Shown: positions 21,730-33,505 of the stretch, piece after piece
Layout of the letters: the number at the start of each line of letters is the position of its first letter
Numbering within the stretch: position 1 is the first letter of the stretch
From: Elephas maximus indicus
Lineage: Eukaryota; Chordata; Mammalia; Proboscidea; Elephantidae
Direction of reading: 5' to 3'
DNA: 64,000 bases
Assembly: GCF_024166365.1 (NCBI RefSeq)
Contig: NC_064819.1
Span: 164,056,793-164,120,792, forward strand
Notes under the pieces: generated by a model
Databases searched by the model: none
What the model was told of the DNA's origin: nothing
What the model saw: the letters and a program-made list of their open reading frames with translations, nothing else
Position numbers and translations under genes: made by a program

Positions 21730-22715
21730 TCTTTTTTTTATATTATTAATTGGTATATTATTTTAATTTTTACTTTGGGGATCAGTTAAAGCAATAGTTT
21801 GTTTTTTTGAAGAAACTTACACATTATTTCATCTAACTCCTTTATTTTATTACTGAGAAAATGAAGCCCAGAGAATCACACAATGAATGAGCACTGTCTA
21901 CCACAGCAATTACTTCTTTGTTTGTCCTCCAAGTTCTTCTTTGAGTAATTTTTCTTCTCTATTTGGTGGGACTTTCAAACACAGAAATAGGAGCATGTAA
22001 TTCTGGCTAGCCAATCAGACTATACCATCCCCCAGGACATAAAACTTGGTCTAGGAATAGATATGTGAACAGGGACACAGCCAGTTAGAATCATTTTTAG
22101 AAACTGGTCCTGAAAGTCAGGGCTAGAACTTCATACTTCTTACCTTGAATTGCTATGTATGAGAAATATCTAAGCTTAAAGCTACCTAGGCATATTTTTT
22201 TCTACAAAGTGGAAAACTTCCACCTGAAAATGAATCCAAGCAGACAAAAGAGGATCTGAGAGAGGAAACAATGTCCTCTTGACATCATTAGAGTCTCTGG
22301 ATCCAGTTGTGACTGTGGCTGGGACCATCTTCTTGGAATACCTGTTTTTGCTGACTAGCTTGCATTTTCCTCAGAAAATGACAGCCACCAATGATTGCCA
22401 AAGTCACATAGCATGAAGGAAGCAAAGTTAGGGCAACTCTCAGCTCTACAGGCTCTTGTTTGATGGCTTCCTCACAACTCCTAGAGAGGCAATTTGTGTT
22501 CAAATGTTACCTCTCTGATCCAAACGGGTAACTGCATAGGCTTTCTAGAAAGCAAATTTACAATATGTATCATAATCCTTCCAAATATCTGTACTTTTTC
22601 CATGACAAGGAGAGAATGTGTTGATGAGTAGCCTTTTTGATAACTCTCCTTCTGGTTGTAAATAATTACATAACCTTTCTGATTTCGTTTCAATCCTTAT
22701 ACTCTTCGACTCACT
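21730..22715. other. non-coding gap
   Basis: No gene or repeat that I can assign. ORFs at 22288-22754 (-) lack features. Confidence 0.35.
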
Positions 22716-22719
22716 GTCC

Positions 22720-23130
22720 TCACTTAAGAAATGTATCCTAAGGAAATTGTCCAAATTATGAACAAGGATTTATGGAAAAAGATGTCCACATAAAGCAGAA
22801 AAAAATTAAGTGTCCAAAAGTACAGTGATGGTGAAGAAAATTATGATGTATCCATAGAATAGAATATTAAACAGTAATTTTTAAAAAGCTGTTGCATATT
22901 TATGGTTTTTAATGACAGGAAAAATACTTCTGACTAAGTGAAAAGCTAAAGTGTATTTTACCCATCCTATTTTATTACACCTATTTTTAATATATCTTAG
23001 AAATATTCCACTGAAAACATCTCTAATTTGGGGAGGAAACTGACACAAGAGAGCCAAGAGTTATATTTGTACAAGAAAATTACAGTGGCAGATCATTATT
23101 ATTATTTAGTTGAAATAATATCAGTACATA
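22720..23130 (+). mobile_element. old L1 (L1M) fragment
   Basis: 'atcctaaggaaattgtccaa', 'atagaatattaaacagtaat' and following AT-rich 3' UTR-like sequence. Confidence 0.6.
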
Positions 23131-23704
23131 TAATATACATCACTGAGCACATTTCCAGTCACATCAAATATCCCTCACATCCCAGCTACCAGGGTCCCCA
23201 TGAACTGCTTACACAGAATCTTGGAACAAGTAGCCCCAGAATGATGCCCTTGAGGCAAACAACTGAGCAGAGATGACAAGAATGCATGTAGAATAACGGA
23301 AGCTCCCCTACAGGCAATTTTGGTTTTTCCAGACTAGTAACCCAAAGTTTTTTCTTTTTCTAACCCAAAGTCAGGCACACTAGAGTCCCCACATAACTAA
23401 TTAAGGCTATTTCCTCTTCAAAATGAATATTCAGTGTATCCCTTGGGACTCACTCGAACCAAAGGGGTGTTTTTTGTCCTGCCTCCTGCCTTCTACCTGC
23501 CTCAGTGACTGAAAGACAACTCTTTACTGTGTTTCTCCATCATGAACTATATGTTTTACCAGACAATCTTACTTTTAACTATATTCTTGAGAAATAGATT
23601 TAAGGATTTTACTATTTGGATAAAGATTTGAAAAGTACTGTTTATTAGGTTTATTATAGAAAATATCCAAGGCTCTGAGAGACAAAGAACTATAGTTAGA
23701 AAAT
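23131..23704. other. non-coding gap
   Basis: No gene or repeat recognised. Confidence 0.35.
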
Positions 23705-23895
23705 TACTCGGTGTTATAGGAAGAGTTTACGTTTTAGAAAAACAAAGACCGGAGTTCAAATGCTGGCCGAGCCTCTTTTGAGATATTTAACCTGCCCAAG
23801 CCTCCATTTTCTCCTAAAATCATGCTGAAATATCACTTTTTTGGGTAGTGGTAAATATAAGCCTTGTGTAGTGCCTGGCACATTGTGGGTTGCTC
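23705..23895 (+). mobile_element. MIR SINE
   Basis: tRNA-related part and core, with 'gagttcaaatgctggccga', 'cctgcccaagcctccatttt' and 'gtagtgcctggcacattg'. Confidence 0.7.
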
Positions 23896-23940
23896 CACCG
23901 GACAGAGATGTGGCAGTCTGCTTCTATAAAGATTACAACA

Positions 23941-24020
23941 TTGGAAACCCTATGGGGCAGTTCTACTCTGTCCTACAGGGTCGCTATGAGTCGGAATCAA
24001 CTCAAAGGCAATGGGTTATG
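23941..24020 (+). mobile_element. AfroSINE 3' half
   Basis: 5'-truncated: 'ggaaaccctatggggcagtt' through 'caaaggcaatgggtta'; no tRNA-like head. Confidence 0.88.
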
Positions 24021-24069
24021 AATTGTTTATGAATAAATAGCTTTAAAATGCTCAGTAGAGTGTCCTCAA

Positions 24070-24240
24070 AGTCCATCAGTGCTTTTCAAATTTCAAAGTG
24101 CCTATTCCCTATCTTGAGATCTTGATAAAGTGCAGATTCTGATTCAGTAGGTCTGGGATAAATCTCGAGATTTCCAACAAGCTCCCAGGTGACAATAATA
24201 CCACTGGTACACAGACCAAGCTTTGAGTAACAAGGCTTTA
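24070..24240. mobile_element. MER20-like hAT element
   Basis: Imperfect palindrome-like organisation: 'gcttttcaaatttcaaagtg' at left, 'gattcagtaggtctgggata' in the centre, 'agctcccaggtgacaat' and 'aagctttgagtaaca' at right. Confidence 0.65.
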
Positions 24241-24244
24241 TATT

Positions 24245-24416
24245 ACTGGTTCTCAGAGTTGTCTATACCTTAGGAGCACCCACAGAATTAAAAAAAAAAA
24301 CTACTGATGACTGAGCCCCAGAGCTTCTGATTTAGTTAGTCTGGAGGTGGCTAAGCATTGGGATTTTTAAAAAGGTCCCTAGGTGATTGTGAGGTGCACG
24401 CAAGTTTAAAAACCAC
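24245..24416. mobile_element. hAT-type MITE (MER58/MER5 group)
   Basis: 'ctggttctcagagttgtcta' at left and 'aagtttaaaaaccacat' at right, with 'gatttagttagtctggaggt' centrally. Direct neighbour of the MER20-like copy. Confidence 0.6.
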
Positions 24417-24423
24417 ATTTCCA

Positions 24424-24772
24424 CATGTTGTTGCTGTTAGCTACCATCTAGTTGACCACCATCTCATGGTGATTCCATGCACAACAGAACAAAATGCTGC
24501 CCCGTCCCACATCATTCCCATGATCAGTTGCAGATCAAACTGTTATGATCCATAAGGTTTTCACTGGTTGATTTTCAGAAATAGATCACTGGGCCTTTCT
24601 TCCTCATCTGTCCTAGGCTGGAAGCTCTGCTGACACAAGCCTCATCATAGCAATACATGAACCACCACTGACCAGCAGGCAGTGGCCACACATGAGGTAT
24701 ATTGGCCAGGAATCGAACCAAGGTCTCCCACACGGAAAACGGGAATTCTACCACTGAGCCACCAATGCCCCC
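24424..24772 (-). mobile_element. chimeric SINE: tRNA-Gly-like head, RTE 5' body, RTE tail
   Basis: On the minus strand it starts at 24768 with about 70 bases closely resembling tRNA-Gly (GCATTGGTGG, TCAGTGGTAGAATTC, GGTTCGATTCC). The loop sequence TTTCCGT would place TCC in the anticodon position. A body follows that matches the RTE1 5' UTR seen at 9100-9200 of copy C ('cagcagagcttccag', 'accagtgaaaaccttatg'), and the element ends in an (AAC)-type tail at 24424-24436. It is non-autonomous and presumably mobilised by the RTE. It is not a functional tRNA gene. Confidence 0.85.
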
Positions 24773-24789
24773 TCCCCACTGTTCCACTT

Positions 24790-25735
24790 AGTATGTGCTT
24801 AATAAGTAGGACACATTGTAATTATAAAGTTGATGAAAGTTCAAACGATTGCAATCATGTTTAAATAACATGTGATATGCTGTAATACCATTCTATAATA
24901 AATACCATATTGTAATAAGGTCAGAGAGAAGAGCTGTATAACTTATCGGGTAGGTTTTAGCTAAACAATTTGCAAGAAAGCTGAAGGGAATGAACCAATC
25001 AGAGTCTATATAGAATTCAGAGTTATCTAAACTTTAGATTTAACTACTTTAAATGAATGAATATGTGATGTCTTAAAGAAGCGGTTTTTTTTTAGGTTGT
25101 CTTTTCTGATATTCACCACGCGTGGTACACACAGGGGATTTCCATCCTATCTTGTTAACCAGAATGTTTAGGGTTCTTTTAACCATGCATTCTCATCTCT
25201 CACAGAGAGTGGGAGCACCAGACACATGATACAACGTGGAAAACGTCAAGGCAGCGTTTTCAAACATAATCACCCAAATGCGAAGGGACATGCAGTTCAG
25301 AAGAAACAGAGTAAGATGATATAGCAAGGAGAGAAGAGAGCAGGTGACGCAATCTGTTGTGACGCTGACATGTCAAATCAAAGACTCCGACAGGAGAGAA
25401 ACATTTCATTTGGGAGTCATGCGAATTGCTATAAAGTTAAGAGAGAGAAGGAGGACATAATAGGACTGGCTTGCAGCCACCACATCTAAGGACTTTGCCC
25501 AGAGGAAGTATTCAAGTGCTCCTTCACGGTATACTGTCTGGAAGCTTAAATGAAAAGTGCCCGGGATTCCAGCGAGATCTGCTAGTCTTTAAATGTCTCC
25601 ACCCTAATTCAGGGACCTCTGACCTTCCAGAGAATGTCATCGATCCCCACTTCCTGAGATATTTATGTATTCTATGAGCTCAGTAAGTTTAGCACTTAAT
25701 TTGCATATAGTACTTGAATTTGGACTAACTTATTA
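24790..25735. other. non-coding gap
   Basis: No coding signal or repeat recognised; a 68-aa plus ORF at 25471 is probably chance. Confidence 0.4.
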
Positions 25736-25741
25736 TACATG

Positions 25742-25792
25742 CACTATGAGTCAGAATCGATTCAACTGAAAATGGGTCTGGTTTGATCTTGG
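25742..25792 (+). mobile_element. AfroSINE 3' terminus only
   Basis: A 50-bp tail (actatgagtcagaatcgatt … gggtctggtttg) flanked by tattatacatg-type repeats at about 25730-25741 and 25791-25805, so it looks like an extremely 5'-truncated insertion. Confidence 0.75.
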
Positions 25793-25805
25793 TATTATAC
25801 ATGCC

Positions 25806-26595
25806 ACTACTTCATAAGTAAAAAAAAAAGATTTCCTTCACTCACCACATTTTCAGATTATTGGATGTCTTTTCATACTACTTCAAGCCAAATAAAAAAT
25901 TAATAAAAATAATAAAATCAACAGTTTCACCACTTTACTATTTTTCAGAACAAACCCATCGCTTCAAAAGTAACCATTTTTTGCAAAGCGCAGCAGTAAT
26001 TACCTACTGAGTGGTCCAAAGGTAGGGGAGTGAATGCCTCTCTCTACTCTTGTCAATCTCTGAGGCTGTCAGAGTTGGGCAAGTCATTTATTCTTTTTTG
26101 CCTTTTTTTTTCTATTTATAATGACCTTGAAAATATGAGAGATTTTGACAAAATGGTACGATATTTCTCAGAAGCACACAACATTAAAATTTACCAAACA
26201 AACGTAGGAGTGGAATTAATATAAACTAACTGTACAACTGAGAAGGAATTTGAACATATCTGAAAGAACATAATTATTCTCTATATCGACCAAGTCCTGA
26301 GTCTTAGTAAACAAAGTTCAAGGAACATCATGCAGAAAATATTTAAGTTTAAAATGCTAAACTAAACGTCTTCATAATGGTGATCACAGTCATAAAAAAA
26401 AAAAAGAAGAAGAAGGAAAAGGTTTAATTGAAGATGTTACCATATGGGCAAATGAAAAATGTCAGTAAAAAAAGACAGAGCAGCTGGAAGGCTTTGACAT
26501 TGGGAAAGAATGCCCCATGCCTGTATAGACTCAGTGGAGTTGAAAGACAAACCTAGCTATAAGCACTGGGAGGAAACTCAACCTGCAGGTACAGC
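25806..26595. other. non-coding gap
   Basis: AT-rich, A-runs at 25821 and 26396-26405. The 64-aa ORF at 26030-26224 has no recognisable features. Confidence 0.4.
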
Positions 26596-26599
26596 AGGG

Positions 26600-26700
26600 T
26601 CTCTGAAGAGTATAGTCACAGAAGACAATGCCTGGCACACAGTGGGTGCTAAGTAACTATTGGATAGACAGATGGACAGATGGTTGAGTGGATGGGTGGG
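26600..26700 (+). mobile_element. L2/MIR-type 3' tail with GATG/GGAT simple repeat
   Basis: 'aatgcctggcacacagtggg', 'tgctaagtaactattgga', then a GATA/GATG-rich stretch 26661-26698. Confidence 0.6.
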
Positions 26701-27825
26701 CATTCAGTGTTAGAGTTCAAAAGGAGATATCATTTTACTAATAAAAGGCAGAAAGTCAGGGGACAGAGAGATTCAGGAGAAACTCCACAGCCCCAAGAGG
26801 GAGGCAGCACCAGAGATGTCCATCAGCAATGGGAAGGTAAAGTTTGAGGAGAAAGAACAGAGAAGAATCTAATAAGAGCAGAACCCCCATCCTAGAGGAG
26901 CCAGTATAAATGGAAGATTGTTGAAACAATAATTGGTACACAGGGGAACTACACAAAAACTAAACCTGCAAGGAGAAAACAGTAACAACAAACAACAAGT
27001 GTTGCAGGCTAGACAGTGCCTAGGGCACAGAGCAGAGAAATTGTCTCAGGACCAGTGCACTACTCCAGCTATCAGAATTGGGGCATGAGGTCAGCTGGAC
27101 TAGCATCAAATATCACTTGATAATGAAACTCAGAACTCCTTAAATTTCTCCTGCCTCAGGGCAGTATTAGTCCTGGAACCCAGGGCAGAGCTGAGACTGC
27201 AGGTTTGCTCAGGAAGACAGAGCCTTGGGAAGAGGAGACAACAGAAGCTGGAAACCAGATGTACTGGGAAGAAAACAGGGCCCTAATGACCCCAGTGAAG
27301 AGAAAAGGAAACCGAGATGATGTCCCAGGAGAACACGAACAACAAATCCCATGGACCATTACAACAGCCATCTGAAAACACGTCCGTCCCTCAGACAAAT
27401 AGCTCTACGGTTGAGAAGCCTAACTCCTGATGTGGGCCCACTTCACAAGCCCAATTACACTAGCAACATCACGTAACACAGTGCCACCAGCCATCAGTAC
27501 TCCCCGACTTCCCGCCCTCCCCCTTCCATCCAAAGAGCCCTGCCACAGGCTTCAGTCAGAAAAGGGAAGTCCTGGGATTTCAAATATAAAGCTGATAGTA
27601 ATGCTGAGGCTGAGCAAGGACTATGTAGGAAATAGCCATAGATTTTCTTTTCCCAGATTGAAACATAGACCATTCACCTAAGTAGCAGGGATACTGCTAT
27701 CCATCAGAAGGAATGGGAAAGGGTCCATTGGGCTCAAGGAAATTCCCTTGCTGGAGGCAGAGAGGTGGAGCGTGCAGAGGATACTTCCGTTTCCGGCTCA
27801 GTTCCAGGCTTTTACATCCTCGTCT
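26701..27825. other. non-coding gap
   Basis: About 1.1 kb with no assignable gene or repeat. ORFs of 60-83 aa on both strands look like chance. Confidence 0.35.
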
Positions 27826-27859
27826 AAAAAAAAAAAAAATTTTTTTTTTTTTTTTTTTC
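27826..27859. repeat. A14/T20 inverted homopolymer
   Basis: A run of 14 A followed directly by 20 T: a perfect self-complementary tract. Could be two abutting retroelement tails or an assembly or sequencing artefact. Confidence 0.95.
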
Positions 27860-28945
27860 TAAGTCAGCTTCAGTGGCTGAGCCTTTTTCTGGCTGGACAG
27901 ACAAAACAATAGGGCTCAAGCCACTGACTCAGTGCCCCTGCATGTGGAGCAGTTTGCTGCCATGGAAACCAGCCCCCTCTCCCACTCCTCAGCTGCCGGA
28001 CCTGAGGAGCCCCCTCCACATCAGTATTCTGAAGGGGCCCTCTGCTGCTCGGTGGCATTGAGGTTGAGCAGTTGTTTTGGTTTTAGTCCATTTTGTGTTT
28101 TTAGCCCCCAGCATTGCCTCTAGCTACTTGCACTTGCTTAAGAGGATCATTTACTACTGATGTTTGCCGGGAGCATCAGCAAGATGTGATGGTGGTGCTT
28201 TTGCTTAGCAAATAAGCCCAGTTTCAAAGAGGGGAGGACAGGCTGTCTTGCCAGAGCTGTTATGGAGTATTCCAGAAGGAAGGCTCAGGCTTTCCAGAAC
28301 CAAGTCCTGTGGCACCTCGTCCCACAGCTCTGTGAAGCACCAAGCAGCAGTGCCCTCATCCCTGGAGCAGAGTGTAGATCCAAAAAAGGAAAGGAAGTGC
28401 TTCCCCTGAAGTCTTGCTCCCTGTACTGGAAAAAAAAAGAAAAAGTGAAAAAACTAACTGAACTCTGAGTGTTAATAAGACAGAAGTCACTGGCCTGTCG
28501 TTAGAGAAAAGGAATGGAAGATTCCTGTATCACCCTTGCTGCTGGCAGTGATGCCAAGGAGAACTCAGCACCGCCCCACCCCCAATGCTACTTGACCAGA
28601 CAAAGAAGAATTTGACCAGAACACATGTATCTCCCTCCCAGGAAACTGCTCATGTGTGTCAGGGCCTAGAAACTCAAGAATGAGCAACTTTTTTCCACTT
28701 GCCCCCACCTTCTGAGTCTGCGCAGTCCTTTTCCTAGCTTGAACCACTAACATTATCCCTTTTTTCCCTACTCCCCCTCCTTTCTCCCCTCTCACCATTC
28801 CTGGATCCCTTAACTGCTCAGGAAGGGAAAAGGCAAAGTTGAGGGGAAAACAAAGAGGTTAAAGGGATGGATAAGGCTGGGGTTGGAAAAACCAATCTAA
28901 TTAATTTTTTGCCATTGTTAAATCTAGCTGTATCCCCAGGTCCTC
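27860..28945. other. non-coding gap, moderately GC-rich
   Basis: 27880-28420 is more GC-rich than its surroundings and has overlapping ORFs of 60-68 aa in several frames. I see no recognisable protein or splice pattern. Confidence 0.35.
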
Positions 28946-28949
28946 CCAT

Positions 28950-29125
28950 GACAGCTAGGCAGAAAAGTGAAGCCCACTGTTCTCCAAGCCTCAGTTTCCT
29001 CCACTGTGAAATGGGAATGATAATGCCTACCTTGCAGAACTGCTGAGGGGATCAAATAATACAAGGAGTGCACAGAGCCTAGCATACAGTAGGCACACAA
29101 TAAATGGTAGAGTTAATCATTATCT
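28950..29125 (+). mobile_element. MIR SINE
   Basis: 'gcctcagtttcctccactgt', 'aatgataatgcctaccttg', 'catacagtaggcacacaata' in order. Confidence 0.8.
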
Positions 29126-30385
29126 CCTGCCCTGACAAATCATGCACCTATATGCCATTGTTACTTTCTCTATAACTAGCTAATCACACACACGTGTCAC
29201 ACACAGCTCAACTCCACCAGTCAAGGTGAATACAGCAATACCCCAATCTGTCTGCCTTCAGCTGTGGCCCTTGGAGGGCAAGCAAACTCTCATCAAGTCT
29301 GGGTGAGCCCCAGAGGACAAAGTAAGCTTGCAATCAGAGAGGACTGACCTTTAAACTCAAATGGAAATGAAACAAAAATTCTTTTTAAAGTTCAAAACAT
29401 GTAGGTACCTCTCTTTTCCATTTCATAACACTGCCCGGTATTTGCAATTACAGGCTGGCTTCAGAGAGCAATTGTAATTCTGAAGAAAGACTGCATCAAT
29501 ATTTCTGATCCACCTGAAACCATGTAAGTGCCCAAGAAAATCCCAGACCCTGTAAGATTTACAGACCAATTTTCTCAACCAAAATGGTTTGCATAGGCTT
29601 TGGATAAAAATCTGAAATCGTGTTTCCTTATCTAAACTGGACCACTTTGAAAGAAGAAGATACAATATTAGCTTTCTAGGGAGTGGTTTGCAGTAACGCA
29701 AGACCAAGAAAACAATTATCTGGAAAATGAGTGTTACAAATCAACAGTTCCCATACAGAAGAGACATGACACCACATTTTATAGGGCTTGGGGGTGTACA
29801 CCTGAAATAAATACCATGAAACAAAAATCACCAATTGAACTTGAGTTGTATCATTTATTTGGACTCTGACTGCTATCTCCCAGGTTATAACAGAGGGACG
29901 TGATAAAAGGAGATACTGTCTATCTGAACAGTGACTAGGGCTGATCTGGAGGTCATAAATCTGCAGAGGTGTTAGCCTCCCATTATAGTCTACACTTAGC
30001 TCTCACCATGGAAGTAATGGTGGTCTTGGGGCCCATCTATCGCAGATAGAATGGAGACATGGAACACCATTTAGCTACAGTGGAGGCCAGTGGTTTCCTG
30101 GGTATAATCTCTTCTCAGTCAGTTGGTATTGAGCGCCCCTAAGATGAACAGGATATTACTGGGAGCCTAGAAGCCTATTCTTAGAGGTAGAAGTAACCCC
30201 ACCCTACTTAGAATGGTTGCCATATTGAACTGAGAAAATGAAAGTCTCGCCATGAAGACAAATGGGTAGTGAGGATGCCTCAGGGACTGATCTGAATTAA
30301 TGGCTACAAAATAGTCAGTGCCTAATCCATTGCTGGCAATGCCCTGGGGAAAGGTACATATGAAAAGCTACATCAAGATATCATC
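29126..30385. other. non-coding gap
   Basis: No gene or repeat recognised in about 1.26 kb; the 94-aa minus ORF at 29423-29707 is unsupported. Confidence 0.35.
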
Positions 30386-30389
30386 ATCC

Positions 30390-30485
30390 AAAATTAGGAG
30401 AGTAATTAAAATATTTATGGCATATGTATATAAAATTTAATGTTGTCATTAGAATTGTTTAGAATATTGATGTCATGGTAAAGTG
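30390..30485 (+). mobile_element. possible L1M fragment
   Basis: 'gagtaattaaaatatttatggc' resembles the L1 3' part. Short and diverged. Confidence 0.35.
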
Positions 30486-30489
30486 CTTA

Positions 30490-30890
30490 TAATGTTTCCT
30501 ACCTCAGTGATCTTGGGCATAGTACCTAATCTTTCTGTGCCTCAGTTTCCTCAACTATAAATGGAAATAACACCACCACATTTCACTGATTTTCAGATGC
30601 ATGTTTTCCCACATTTTAACAGCTCTGAAAAAAGCAAATCGTAACTTACACTAAGTTACAATTAGCTGATAGCCTCTCTCTCTCTCTCATTCTCTCTTTC
30701 TTTCTTCGTGGTACACAAAATGATGATGCATCTTAGAACCCTTGGCATCTTAGACTTGATAGGATCTACTGCACTGGGTTGTTGTAAGGATTACACAAGT
30801 TAATTTATGTGAAAAAAACAAACAAAAACTTGCAACAGTACCTCATGAGTGGCAAGTACTAAAATTATATTAGCTATTGTAACTGTTAGC
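30490..30890 (+). mobile_element. MIR SINE split by a CT-rich insert
   Basis: 30500-30590 carries the MIR core (cctcagtttcctcaactata). 30770-30890 carries the distal part (gggttgttgtaaggatta). A pyrimidine repeat, (tc)n at 30674-30712, lies between. Confidence 0.6.
30674..30712 (+). repeat. (TC)n/CTTT microsatellite
   Basis: Pyrimidine-only tract, ctctctctctctc followed by ttctttctttc. Confidence 0.9.
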
Positions 30891-30930
30891 AGATGGGTGC
30901 TCATTTTGCACATGGGTACTCACTTTGACA

Positions 30931-31135
30931 GGAGTCCCTGGGTGGTGCAAATGGTTAAGTGCTGGACTAGTAACTGAAAGTTTGGTGGTTCAAACTCACC
31001 TAGAGATGCCTCTGAAATAAGACCTGGCAATCTGCTTCTGAAAGGTCACAGCCTTGAAAACCCTATGGAGTGGAGTTATACTCTGCACACATTGGGTTGC
31101 CATGAGTTGGTATCCACTCGATGGCAACTAACAAC
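30931..31135 (+). mobile_element. AfroSINE, long variant
   Basis: Sense copy with head 'ggagtccctgggtggtgcaa', central 'gcaatctgcttctgaaag' block and terminal 'ggcaactaacaacag'. The AAC tail links it to the RTE. Confidence 0.9.
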
Positions 31136-31261
31136 AGAAATAGACAAGCACCTGAGGGAGAGGGGCGAGCAACGTGATGAGTAATCCTGAGCAAAACAGT
31201 ATCTTCCTCTCTATTTTGGTGTCTGGGCTTCCCACTACTTATCCCTTCCCATCCATGACAG

Positions 31262-31480
31262 CAGAGGTTCTCAACTCTGGTTGCACATGACACTCATCTA
31301 GGGAGCTTTTAACAATGCCAGCACCTGGGATGCCCCTTCCTCCAAATATTCATGTATGGGGGCACACACACACACATACACACTCTGATTTAACTCCTCT
31401 GGGAGTAAGGCCCAGGCATTGGGATTTTTAAAAGTTCTCCAGGTGATTCCAATGTGCATCCAAGTTTGAAAACCACTGCA
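31262..31480. mobile_element. hAT-Charlie MITE (MER58-like)
   Basis: Near-palindromic element from 'cagaggttctcaactctggt' to 'aagtttgaaaaccactgca', with 'ggcattgggatttttaaaag' inside. A (CA)n stretch at 31363-31380 interrupts the left half. Confidence 0.75.
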
Positions 31481-31529
31481 TTAGAGTATAAGCTCCTTGA
31501 GGCTAAAGACCTAGCTAGGGAGAGAGCCA

Positions 31530-31742
31530 ATACAGCAGCGCAGTTAAAAACCCGGAGTCAGTCAGACCTGGGATCAGATCCCTGCTCCTCCTATTGACGA
31601 GCTAAGTGACAAATTGCTTAACTTTCTCGAAACCTCATTTTCCTCATCTGCAAATTGGAGATAACACCTACCTCATAGGGTTGTTGTAAGGATTAATGTG
31701 AAACGGGCTGAGCCATAGGCGTTTAGTAAATATTATTTTCAG
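31530..31742 (+). mobile_element. MIR SINE, nearly full length
   Basis: tRNA-related head 'cagcgcagttaaaaacccgg', 'ctaagtgacaaattgcttaac', core 'cctcattttcctcatctgca', distal 'cctcatagggttgttgtaag', 'gtttagtaaatatt'. Confidence 0.85.
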
Positions 31743-31771
31743 TGTCATTTTATGGCCCTCTAGCATCCACC

Positions 31772-31940
31772 TTGGAAACCCTGGTGGCATAGTGGTTAAG
31801 CGCTACAGCTGCTAACCAAAACATCAGCAATTCAAATCTGCCAAGCGCTCCTTGGAAACTCCATGGGGCAGCTCTACTCTGTCCTATAGGGTCACTATCA
31901 GCTGGAATGACTCAAGGGCAATGGGTTTGGTTTTGGTGTT
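31772..31940 (+). mobile_element. AfroSINE
   Basis: Complete sense copy: 'ggaaaccctggtggcatagt' through 'gggcaatgggtttggttttg'. Confidence 0.92.
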
Positions 31941-32920
31941 TTTTTAGCAGCCACCCAGTGACTTATCACATACTTAAAAATCATTTGTCGATTTGAATTT
32001 GGAGGCTGTAGAAAGCCCCCCTCCCCCCCACCCCCAGGAGCCAAGGATACATAGAAGGAGGCAATCAAAGAATGCCAGGCTACCACTAATTTCACAATGC
32101 AACCTGGGCCTGTCTGAACCTCACCCGGAGGGAAAACAGGAATAATGGCACACCATTCGCCAACAGGGAAGGATTCAGCATGATAACCAGCAAGGAAAAG
32201 ACCTCCTCCCTCAGGACATCCATGCCGCTTTCTGTCTTCTGTGTAGGTGAATTGACAGCTGACCAGCATCTGATAAATCGTTCAGAGGCACAATCTGAGG
32301 GATCTTTAAGAACAAAGGATGTTGAAACAAGAAAATATATAAATAATCTACTAGTGCAGAGCTGCGATGTGTTTTTTTTTTTTTTTCCTGGGGAATAAGC
32401 CCTGACCTTGAAGGCCCCGCGGACAGGCAGGCTGCGTCCCTCAAGCCTCTCCATCCTGCACACCGCTGGGATCTCCAGCGCAGCACTTGCCACACTTCAG
32501 CGATAAGCTGTACTAACGAGGATATGCAGGAAATGTGCAAGAGCTGTGCAGGGAATGAAACCCAGGTCCCATTCCTCCCATCAGCATCAAATTTGTATTT
32601 CTTGACTAAATAGAAGCTCAGTGGAAGAGAGGCAAAATGGCTTAAAAAGGAAACAAAACTAGATAGGAAATCATTTGCTGCCCTCTAGTGGCTGTCTTGA
32701 TATACTGTCCTGCCACTTTCCCAGACTCGGAAATACAGGTGGTGTCCAACTCTGCAAAGGACCTAGGAAAAAACAGTACCTCCACCTCCCCCCATCCCCC
32801 ATACATATGCCTGGAAATAGGTCTAAGTCTGGCCTAGGCTTGGAATATTTAAGAGAAGTCTGGATTATACTCCTAGCTTTGGAGGAAACTGTAAAAGAGA
32901 AGAAACAACAAAAGGTCTGA
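31941..32920. other. non-coding gap
   Basis: C-run near 32020-32035, T-run at 32370-32386. Overlapping ORFs of 72-133 aa (mostly minus strand, 31898-32540) shift frames and have no recognisable domain. Confidence 0.35.
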
Positions 32921-32923
32921 CTT

Positions 32924-32940
32924 CACACACACACACACTC
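32924..32940 (+). repeat. short (CA)n
   Basis: (CA)8-like run at the 3' tail of the adjacent antisense SINE. Confidence 0.85.
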
Positions 32941-32945
32941 ACAAA

Positions 32946-33098
32946 AAACCAGTTGCCGTCGAGTGATTCCCACTCATAGCACCCTATAGGACAGAGTTGA
33001 ACTGCCCCATAGGATTTCAAAGAAGCACCTGGTGGATTCAAACTGCCAACCTTTTGGTTAGCAGCTGTAGCTCTTAACCACTTCACCATCAGAGTTTG
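32946..33098 (-). mobile_element. AfroSINE
   Basis: Antisense copy: 'ccagttgccgtcgagtgatt' to 'ccacttcaccatcagagttt'. Confidence 0.9.
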
Positions 33099-33324
33099 CT
33101 CAACAATGTTGTTTATAATTTTCCTATGGTCCAAATCTGGATTATGGCTTCTGGAAAAATTCTGGATCAGTGAGCTTTGGAGGGGGTATAGTAGTAAATG
33201 AGGTATTCCAGGGCTAATCCTTAGGGTTACATCTTTTCTAGAGTAGCTAAGGTCAGGGACTGAATCCTCATGAAGTCCTGGACCAAATCAGGCATGAAAC
33301 CAAACCAGGCTTCAGGAAGCAGAA

Positions 33325-33505
33325 ACCCGTTGCCATTGAGTCAGTTCTGACTCATAGGGGCCAGATGAGTAGAACTGTGTTCCACAGGGTTTTGAATGTC
33401 TGATTTTTTCAGATGCATATCTCCAGGCCTTTCTTCTGAGGTACCCCGGGTGGACTTTCAGTTAGCAGCTGAGCCTGTTGGCCATTTGCATCACCTAGGG
33501 ACTCC
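33325..33505 (-). mobile_element. AfroSINE, long variant, degraded
   Basis: Antisense. Tail 'acccgttgccattgagtcag', extra block 'gatgcatatctccaggcctt', head end 'catcacctagggactcc'. Confidence 0.85.

Noticed and set aside
24698..24768. Functional tRNA-Gly gene
   Set aside because: Acceptor-stem pairing is broken and the sequence continues into an RTE body and tail: a SINE head.
32092..32540. Overlapping 109- and 133-aa minus-strand ORFs
   Set aside because: Two frames open over the same DNA, neither protein-like; crosses a T-run.
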